Origin: an uncultured Clostridia bacterium
GTDB taxonomy: Bacteria > Bacillota > Clostridia > Christensenellales > UBA1242
DNA: 39,545 bases
Direction: 5' to 3'
NCBI GenBank assembly: GCA_947628205.1
Contig: CANQYX010000007.1
Span: 1-39,545, forward strand
Shown here: piece after piece, positions 1 through 6,600 of the stretch
How the letters are laid out: each line of letters starts with the position of its first letter
Position numbering within the stretch: position 1 is the first letter of the stretch
Program-made: the position numbers and the translations under genes
Notes under the pieces: generated by a model
Database searches by the model: none
What the model was told of the DNA's origin: nothing
Seen by the model: only the letters and a program-made list of their open reading frames with translations

Positions 1-36
1 CACTCGCTCAAAATGACATTTTTATAGTAACACTTT

Positions 37-102
37 GTCATCCTGAGCAAGCGTTAGCGCGCCGAAGGATCTCAAGATTCTTCGCTTCCGCTCAAAATGA
101 CA
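37..102. repeat. Dispersed GTCAT-N3-GAG...N3'-ATCTC palindromic repeat
   Basis: GTCATCCTGAGC...CGAAGGATCTCAAGATTCTTCG...GCTCAAAATGACA. A partial related end occurs at 1-18. Confidence 0.8.
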
Positions 103-108
103 TCATTC

Positions 109-141
109 GGGGTCCCCACAAGAACTTTGTTCGCAGTGGGG
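109..141. repeat. GGGGnCCCC/CCCC hairpin repeat, copy 1
   Basis: GGGGT-CCCCACaaGAACtttGTTCgcaGTGGGG. Confidence 0.75.
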
Positions 142-144
142 CAT

Positions 145-175
145 AAAAAAACACTTGCATTTCTGCAAGTGTTTC
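145..175 (-). terminator. Rho-independent terminator of rplL
   Basis: Minus strand AACACTTGCA-gaaa-TGCAAGTGTT followed by TTTTTT, just downstream of the rplL stop. Confidence 0.9.
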
Positions 176-189
176 CAAAGCATAAAGAA

Positions 190-561
190 TTATTTAAGTT
201 CAACAGTTGCGCCGGCTGCTTTAAGAGCGGCTTCAAGCGCTTTTGCGTCTGCTGTAGGCACGTTCTCTTTAACAACTGAGCCTGGTTTTTCAACCAAAGC
301 TTTAGCTTCCATTAAGCCTAAGCCAGTTGCTTCGCGAACAGCTTTAATAACAGCAATTTTGTTTGCTCCGCAGTCCTTCAAGACAACGTTAAATTCAGTT
401 TTCTCTTCTGCTGCTGGAGCGGCTTCTGCGCCTGCTGCTGGGCCTGCAACAACGGCTGCGGCTGCGCTTACGCCAAATTCTTCTTCTAATGCTTTAACCA
501 ACTCGTTTAATTCAACGGCGGTTTTTGTTTTGATTTCTGCAACAATTTCTTGAGTTGTCAT
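190..561 (-). CDS. rplL: 50S ribosomal protein L7/L12
   Basis: 123 aa [37 protein letters not shown]...[49 protein letters not shown]...[13 protein letters not shown], a canonical L7/L12. The ATG at 561 is preceded by a GGAG-type RBS; the longer ORF upstream of it is intergenic repeat. Confidence 0.98.
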   Translation of the reverse strand: MTTQEIVAEIKTKTAVELNELVKALEEEFGVSAAAAVVAGPAAGAEAAPAAEEKTEFNVVLKDCGANKIAVIKAVREATGLGLMEAKALVEKPGSVVKENVPTADAKALEAALKAAGATVELK

Positions 562-628
562 AATTATTTCTCCTTTTTTGTTTAGTTTTGCCATTTCTGG
601 CGGTTGCCGATTAGGGCGATTGCTTATA

Positions 629-656
629 TGAGATTCTTCGCTTTGCTCAGAATGAC
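629..656. repeat. Dispersed GTCAT-N3-GAG repeat (TCT/AGA variant)
   Basis: + strand TGAGATTCTTCGCTTTGCTCAGAATGAC; reverse complement GTCATTCTGAGC..CGAAGAATCTCA. Confidence 0.75.
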
Positions 657-732
657 ATCGTCGTGCCACGCCTTTAAGCTAAATTATTTTGCTCGTAAAA
701 TAATTGTAAGCCATTATGCGGGCCCTCCTCTT

Positions 733-763
733 ACTGCATCGAACATTATCATGTTCTTGCAGT
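733..763. repeat. ACNGC...GCNGT hairpin repeat, copy 1
   Basis: ACTGCAtcGAACATtatcATGTTCtTGCAGT, paired with a 31-nt homologue at 1526-1556. Confidence 0.8.
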
Positions 764-772
764 TTGTATATT

Positions 773-820
773 GTCATACCGACCGAGTGAAATACAATTT
801 CACGAGTGGAGTGTATCTCA
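773..820. repeat. Dispersed GTCATACCGA...GTGTATCTCA repeat
   Basis: GTCATACCGACCGAGTGAAATACAATTTCACGAGTGGAGTGTATCTCA; related to the element at 39069-39200. Confidence 0.75.
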
Positions 821-851
821 AATTAAGCAACATTTTGCCTTTTGATGCGGA

Positions 852-1337
852 CTACTCTTTTTCCGCAATTGCTTTGAATGCACGGGCAAGGCTTGCCACT
901 GGTGCATTGAGGACATAAAGTAATTGAGCAACAAGTTGTTCTTTGCCTGGGATGCTTGCCAAGGTGATGATTTGCTTATCGTCAACAGCGGCGCCGTTGT
1001 ATAAGCCCGCTTTGATTGACAAAGTTTTGTTGTCTTTCATCGCGTTTTTAACAAGCCTTGGGGCAAGAGTTTCATCTTCGCTACCGAAAGCAAAAGCTGT
1101 TGTTCCGTTAAGCGCTTCGTCCAGCCCAGAGATGCCAAGTTGTTCACAAGCTTTTTTGAAAAGTGAATTTTTAATAACCTTGTAAACCACATTGTTTTCT
1201 CTAAAGGTTTTGCGAAGAGCTGTGTCGGCAGCAACGGATGTGCCACGATAGTCCACCAAAACGACAGATTTAGATGATGAAATTAACTTTTTGATGTCCT
1301 CCACCGCAAGTTTTTTCGCTTCTTGATTTGCTGACAC
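852..1337 (-). CDS. rplJ: 50S ribosomal protein L10
   Basis: (GTG)SANQEAKKLAVEDIKKLISSSKSVVLVDYRGTSVAADTALRKTFRENNVVYKVIKNSLFKKACEQLGI... is L10-like. GTG start at 1337 preceded by AAAGGAGG; located upstream of rplL. Confidence 0.95.
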   Translation of the reverse strand: MSANQEAKKLAVEDIKKLISSSKSVVLVDYRGTSVAADTALRKTFRENNVVYKVIKNSLFKKACEQLGISGLDEALNGTTAFAFGSEDETLAPRLVKNAMKDNKTLSIKAGLYNGAAVDDKQIITLASIPGKEQLVAQLLYVLNAPVASLARAFKAIAEKE

Positions 1338-1361
1338 TTTTTCCTCCTTTATACTTTTTTG

Positions 1362-1393
1362 CCCCGTTTTGAACAAGTTCTCACGGGGACCCC
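1362..1393. repeat. GGGGnCCCC/CCCC hairpin repeat, copy 2
   Basis: CCCCGTtttGAACaaGTTCtcACGGGGACCCC, located immediately 5' of the rplJ RBS. Confidence 0.75.
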
Positions 1394-1408
1394 GTCGTCG
1401 CAACTCTC

Positions 1409-1463
1409 ACTTTTGCTAGTTTGCTCGTAAACTCGCAAACATAAGCCTAAGTTCGGTTGCTCC
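1409..1463. repeat. 55-nt dispersed repeat, copy 1
   Basis: ACTTTTGCTAGTTTGCTCGTAAACTCGCAAACATAAGCCTAAGTTCGGTTGCTCC; second copy at 2248-2301. Confidence 0.85.
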
Positions 1464-1468
1464 TTTTT

Positions 1469-1575
1469 CGCACTCAAAGTTGTCAACTTTTCGTGCGATG
1501 TTGCCCTTTTCAAGGGCAATTAATTACCGCTGCGGACATTTTAATGTTCTTGCGGTTGTGCCCATTTCATGGGCA
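1469..1575. repeat. Run of four consecutive hairpin modules in the rplJ leader
   Basis: CGCACtcAAAGTTgtcAACTTTtcGTGCG (1469-1497); TTGCCCTTttcAAGGGCAA (1501-1519); ACCGCtgcGGACATtttaATGTTCttGCGGT (1526-1556); TGCCCATttcATGGGCA (1559-1575). Confidence 0.85.
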
Positions 1576-1616
1576 ATTTAGCTAGATGTGTTTGTTGCAA
1601 GTTTTAAAGATTTTTT

Positions 1617-1687
1617 GACTTCGCTTTGGCGAATCGTCATCCTGAGTGAAATCGAAGGATCTCGCCAAAGCTTCGCTCAAAATGACA
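1617..1687. repeat. Dispersed GTCAT-N3-GAG repeat (CCT/AGG variant)
   Basis: CTTTGGCGA-atcGTCATCCTGAGtgaaatCGAAGGATC-TCGCCAAAG-cttcgctcaaaATGACA. Confidence 0.8.
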
Positions 1688-1719
1688 ATCTTAAAAACAA
1701 CACATTTGGCGTAAATAAA

Positions 1720-1860
1720 AATTCCTCTTGCCAAGACAAAAGGAATTGAAACAATCATATTCTCTTATCCCCTACACGAGTAGCGTTTCGTCGCACTTTT
1801 GCGATTTAAACGACTTTATGCATAATGCACTTGTGGTCTTTGGCGAACAATTTTTATTTA
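1720..1860 (-). ncRNA. Putative L10 leader / attenuator of rplJ-rplL
   Basis: Lies between the promoter at 1871-1898 and rplJ. Contains GCCAAAGACCACAAGTGCATTATGCATAAA, resembling the L10-leader core, and ends in a terminator-like hairpin (minus strand AATTCCTTTTGtcttggCAAGAGGAATT then TTTTTATTT, 1712-1747). Not verified with a covariance model. Confidence 0.55.
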
Positions 1861-1870
1861 ACTATGGAAT

Positions 1871-1898
1871 ATTATAATCAGATTTTTATTAAAGTCAA
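1871..1898 (-). promoter_or_regulatory. Sigma-A-type promoter for rplJ-rplL
   Basis: Minus strand TTGACT-16 nt-TATAAT (+ strand ATTATA 1871-1876, AGTCAA 1893-1898). Confidence 0.7.
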
Positions 1899-1956
1899 TA
1901 GTTTTTAACAAAATTTTTTAAATTTTAATATCTTTTTTATATTAAGGAAATAAGGG

Positions 1957-2029
1957 GGGGGCTTTGCGTTGCCTGAAAGCAACGCGGTGGCAACAAGTTG
2001 CCACAGTGCGCTTTGCGCACAAAGCCCCC
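1957..2029. repeat. Cloverleaf (four-stem) palindromic element
   Basis: Closing stem GGGGGCTTT/AAAGCCCCC (1957-1965/2021-2029) encloses three perfect hairpins: GCGTTGC/GCAACGC (1966-1985), GTGGCAAC/GTTGCCAC (1987-2004), GTGCGC/GCGCAC (2006-2020). Only 1 nt separates adjacent arms. Confidence 0.9.
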
Positions 2030-2137
2030 GCGCGTTGTGCCGCCAGCAATATTGCCAATCCCATTAAACCAAACATTGCAAAACACAAAAATTTCGACAT
2101 TTTTAAAAAATAATTTGTAAAAATTTGGAATTTTATA

Positions 2138-2166
2138 TTGACAAAGTTGATTTTTAGTGATAAAAT
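2138..2166 (+). promoter_or_regulatory. Sigma-A-type promoter upstream of the 369-aa protein gene
   Basis: TTGACA (2138-2143)-17 nt-TAAAAT (2161-2166); implies a leader of about 350 nt containing repeats. Confidence 0.6.
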
Positions 2167-2220
2167 TCGTATGACAAAACAATTTTAGCTACATATGTTA
2201 ATATATAAGTGAAAAGAGGT

Positions 2221-2361
2221 AGAGATTGCCACAACGTCACAAACTGCACTTTTGCTAGTTTGCTCAAAACTCGCAAACATAAGCCTAAGTTTGTTTGTTC
2301 CTTATCCCCTTCAAAACAAATAGTTTTGTGGGGGCCCCGATAATGTTTTGCCTCGCAATGA
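2221..2361. repeat. Composite repeat: GTCAT-TGC-GAG/GCA-ATCTC arms enclosing inner modules
   Basis: Arms AGAGATTGCCAC (from 2221) and CCTCGCAATGACA (about 2351-2363). Inner modules: second copy of the 55-nt repeat (2248-2301) and third CCCC hairpin (2306-2338, CCCCttCAAAACaaataGTTTTGtGGGGGCCCC). Confidence 0.7.
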
Positions 2362-2363
2362 CA

Positions 2364-2480
2364 AAGATTCTTCGACTCGTTGCACTCGCTCAGAATGACA
2401 AGACGCGTTGTTCAGGATGACATTTTCGGGTCATGTTGAGCGGAACGAAGTGAAGTCGAAACATCTCGTTCATAATGACA
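2364..2480. repeat. Cluster of dispersed GTCAT-N3-GAG repeats
   Basis: AGATTCTTCG...CTCAGAATGACA (2364-2400); TTCAGGATGACA (2411-2422); GTCATGTTGAGCGGAACGAAGTGAAGTCGAAACATCTCG...AATGACA (2432-2480). Confidence 0.75.
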
Positions 2481-2524
2481 ATATATTAACAAAAAGCAAT
2501 TTAAGAAATTATAAGGAGAAATTT

Positions 2525-3634
2525 ATGGAAAAAAATTTGATTGAAAAATTGGCTAACAAATGGGCGGACTTTAAATATGCCGTTCGCCACAGCAAAATTG
2601 CAAGGCGCGTGGCAACAATTATGCTTGCAGGTGCAATGGCAGTTCCGGTTGTGCTTTCTGCCAGCGCGTGCACGGTTACAATTAAGGACAATGGCGATGG
2701 AACTTTTGACATCAACCCGGTTGACCCAAACAATCAAGGCAACAATCAGGGGAACAATCAGGGGAACAATCAGGGCAATAACCAAGGCAACACGGACGAC
2801 CCAAAACCCGCACCAGATTACAGCAAATATAGCAAACTTTTGCAAGATGTTTTAAACAACTCACAATATGACGAACTTTATAGAAGATACGAGAGCAATG
2901 AATTATATGAAAACAGCAATCATTTTGATGCTGGATCAAATCTATTAGAAGCAATACCTTATAATTATTTAACAGGCAAAGGCGAAGATATTGAAGGGAT
3001 AAAAAATGGAACAGTGGGTGTTGATGCCGATCTATATATGATTGAAAATGATAAAGAACATATTTATAACAGGTTGGAAATCATTTATAGAATAAATAAT
3101 AATGAAAAATATATTAATCAATATCTTTTAAAATATGAGATTTCCGAACAAGAACTTAAAGATTTAACAATGCTATACAACGGTAGATATTATCAAGGTC
3201 CGGTAATGTTCCAACATCTTGCCAGCACAAGAGACCCTAAAGAAGAATCCATTTCGGGTTTTTGTGTAACAGAAAGTGCATATAAAGAATTGTTGGCTTC
3301 GCTTAAAGTAAATCAAATTGTAAATAAAAATTTTGGAACCAATTTAAGTAATTATGTTATAACATATTATAACAATAATGCTGATGATGAAAGAGATTTT
3401 GATTTACATTTAAAATTAATTTCTGAGAACTCAAACAATCCTGTCTCTTACGGATATATTGCAGATATGAGTTTGAAAATAGACCATTGGGCAAAACCAA
3501 CCTACTCTAATGGCATAATAAATTGGTCGTCAATTCACGAACGATATATTGATGAACAAGTTGAAGCATCCACCCCAATTACATATTTCCAATTAGATCA
3601 CGCATTTAAAAATGTTAAAACAAATTTAAATTAA
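2525..3634 (+). CDS. Putative secreted or lipid-anchored hypothetical protein with (NNQG)n linker
   Basis: ATG 2525 preceded by AAGGAG. Extended N-region and hydrophobic signal ending VVLSASAC, then NNQG x5 linker and a domain of unknown function. Confidence 0.8.
   Translation: MEKNLIEKLANKWADFKYAVRHSKIARRVATIMLAGAMAVPVVLSASACTVTIKDNGDGTFDINPVDPNNQGNNQGNNQGNNQGNNQGNTDDPKPAPDYSKYSKLLQDVLNNSQYDELYRRYESNELYENSNHFDAGSNLLEAIPYNYLTGKGEDIEGIKNGTVGVDADLYMIENDKEHIYNRLEIIYRINNNEKYINQYLLKYEISEQELKDLTMLYNGRYYQGPVMFQHLASTRDPKEESISGFCVTESAYKELLASLKVNQIVNKNFGTNLSNYVITYYNNNADDERDFDLHLKLISENSNNPVSYGYIADMSLKIDHWAKPTYSNGIINWSSIHERYIDEQVEASTPITYFQLDHAFKNVKTNLN
2729..2788 (+). repeat. 12-bp tandem repeat x5 encoding NNQG
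   Basis: AACAATCAAGGC / AACAATCAGGGG / AACAATCAGGGG / AACAATCAGGGC / AATAACCAAGGC. Confidence 0.95.
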
Positions 3635-3641
3635 TATCAAT

Positions 3642-3671
3642 AAAAAACTTCGCGTAATGCGAAGTTTTTTT
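3642..3671. terminator. Bidirectional terminator between convergent genes
   Basis: AAAAAACTTCGC-gtaat-GCGAAGTTTTTTT. Confidence 0.9.
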
Positions 3672-3681
3672 GTTATTCAGA

Positions 3682-6600
3682 TTATTTAGCATTAAATGAA
3701 CCTGATTTGGTGTTTGCGCTGCCCAAACTTGAAGTTTTAACATTTTTACCGCCACCTAAGGTTACCAACACATTTTCGGTTAGATAGGTTGTGTTTCTGC
3801 TGCCCGAATTTGGATTTGCATTATTTTTGAATAAATAATATTTATATCCTGTTGCTTGCTCTTTTACCCATCCTAGTGCATGTTCAGTATCGAAATCTGT
3901 AAATTGATTCCCATTGTTGGAATTATTAGCTGTAGTCCAAGGAATTTTTCCGTCTGTAAACTTATATCTAGTGTAAATTTGCAAACTGCTGTTCATTAGA
4001 TATTTATTGCGGTTGAAATCTTCATCGTTCGCGGTTGGGAATTGCACATCAACATTCATCAATACGCCATCTTTAACCACATATTCCATATTAAGGGTGT
4101 AAATTTCATAAACTTTTGATGTGTATTCTTTGATTCGTCCATTTAATGTCCTGACAATTGCAATTTCCTCGCCGCCTTCAATTTTATAGTTGTTTACTAC
4201 TTTATACATAGCTTCTGTGCTGTTGGTTAAATAATAATTTTTATAAGAATTAAAGTTGGCAGCCAAATAATACAAAGTAATAGGTTGATTATCAGGTGCA
4301 AATATCTGTGCGCCGGATTGATCATACAAATCTATTGTTATTGAACCCAAGTTATCTGAATCCAACCCTAAGTCATAATTGGAAACTACGGCAGTTGAAG
4401 TAAACACAATGCCCGAGCCATTATCCAATTGATCTTGATTCTTGTATGAGCCAACTTTATATCCACCATCATAATAGAAATATTGAACTTTGTGCGAAAT
4501 TCCGGTTGGATTTTTTTCTTCTAAACAATTTGTATTTATAAAGTATTGATTTCCGTCGTAAGTGAAGCCGGTATTATTAACATGATAAGGGTTTTCAAAC
4601 GCACTTGGATATAAATTAACGTTAATGTTGTCTGGAAGTCCATTTGGAGAATATTCGCCAATTTGCACCGTGCCATTTGAATAGTTTTTAGCATCGCTTG
4701 CTGTACCCATGCTACTAAATTTATAGTATGCAGTTGCAGGTTGATAACCTGTTACTTTGCCGTCTTGATCTGTTATTTGGTGGCTTGTGTCGTTATAGGT
4801 TACAACAATGTAATCTACGCCTTCGGTTAAACCTTCTATGCTATCGCTATCGCTAAATTTGCTGAAGGATGCAACTTTACTTCCTATATTAACATTTTTT
4901 CCGTTTGCGGTGTAGTAAACGCCCTTCATGTAACCATAGCCGAGATATAATCTATTTCTAACCGTATCTTTTACGCGATAAATATATCCATTGTTCTCAT
5001 TATCTGTATTGTATTCATCAGTTGCCGGCACAAACGTAATATTCGATTCGGTTACAAATGGAACGCCAACATTAGATTCAAAGTCAGCAAACCCAACTCC
5101 ACTGCCACTATCTTTTTCGTTGCGAATGTTGCTGTTTTCTCTATCCCAAACCAATAAGTTGCCAGTTAAATCTTTGTTTGGAAGGGTATATTTTCCGCTA
5201 CTGCTGTCATATTGCCCTTGAACGTAGTAAATTCCGCTGTCAGAAACGAATTGGCTTGCATTATATTTGCAATTTTCGCCATTGAAAATGTTGTAAGCAA
5301 AATCTTGGCTTGGCGTGTAGATGTTGGTTGACGCAAAGGCACTGATATAATACATTCCATTTTCGTAAACATAAGTTTTAACAATGGTTAGATCTTTATC
5401 TTTGCCTTTGAATTTTTCATCATTGCCGCAATATTCATATTTGCCATCGGTGTTAATAGTTACATCCTTTTTAGGAACTTTTTCAAATAGGTCGCTTAAA
5501 CTTTCAGCCGAACTTTTGCCTGCCGCGCCATTAACCGCAACAAGGTAATAACCTTTATAGTAATCGGTTGGGCGGGTTGACGAATAGAACATATATGGCA
5601 ATTCGCCCGTTTCTTGATTTGGAATGTGTTCATCTTTATAAGTTACAGACGAATCAATTTGAACTTTCATTACCCAATCGCCATTTTCGTTTTTAACATA
5701 TTTAACTTCTCTGGTGTAAGAATCGGCAAACAAGCCAAACGACAAATCTTGACGATTTTCTAGTGTATTCATTTGAACTATCACGTTCCCCGTATTCTGA
5801 ACTTTGAAATGTTGAACTAAGCCAACCACAAGTGATGTTATTAGGAGCCCATTGGATGTTAGTGCGCTAATATAGCCAATTACAATGGCTACAGTTGCAA
5901 CAGCACCGGTTCCGCCCGTCGCAACAAAAACACCGACACTGATTAAGGCTGCTACAATAGCCGCAGCCGCACCAGCAGCCCAACGCCAAGCCGCTTCCCA
6001 GAAGGTATCACCGCTTACTGGTATAGACACTTTTTGATGGATTTTATTATAAGCATCCCTGCTTACAAGTCCCATAATATTAAACACCGAACCATCAGTT
6101 GATAGATTGTCGTTAGTATAAGTGTTTTCATCTGATCTATTGGTTGTCCAGTTTTCAAAAACGGTATCAAATCTAAACCATACATCTCCATATACGGAGT
6201 TTGAAATTTTGTATACGAAATTGGCTTTTCTGTTCATTTCAATCGAATTGTTATTACCCGCTATATGCCAAGTAATATCATATTGTGATAAATCATTTCT
6301 TTCGCCAAGTCGATACGTAATTTTTTGCAGTGCCTCATCTTTCTTCTTATTGCCGCTCCAGCTTCCTTCATTACCATTACTACCTTTTTGCCAATTGTGG
6401 AAGATGTTAGCATTATTTTGATCTCCCGTGTTAACTCCAGCTATCATATATGGAGTTTTAAAGGAGTAAACGTCTTTGCTTCCTTTATTTATTTCATCTT
6501 CATACTTAGCATAAAGGTTTTTTGCTTCTAGGCTTTCCAAAATGTCATAAGAATATGTTACTTCAATTTCAGAAGTTGTAAACCAAGTCCAATCCCATCC

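Noticed and set aside
1954-1961. G8 homopolymer as a phase-variation tract
   Set aside because: Not within a supported coding region or promoter spacer; it overlaps the closing stem of the cloverleaf.
1957-2029. tRNA gene
   Set aside because: Length and cloverleaf shape are superficially tRNA-like, but stem lengths (9/7/8/6), 2-3-nt loops on two arms and absence of T-loop and D-loop consensus exclude it.
1942-2100. 52-aa minus-strand ORF MSKFLCFAMFGLMGLAILLAAQRAGALCAKRTVATCCHRVAFRQRKAPPLFP, hydrophobic N-terminus
   Set aside because: No Shine-Dalgarno, and the second half is just the translation of the cloverleaf palindrome; more likely chance.
2171-2188. Leaderless mini-ORF MTKQF just downstream of the -10 at 2161
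   Set aside because: Five codons with no support; expected by chance in AT-rich DNA.
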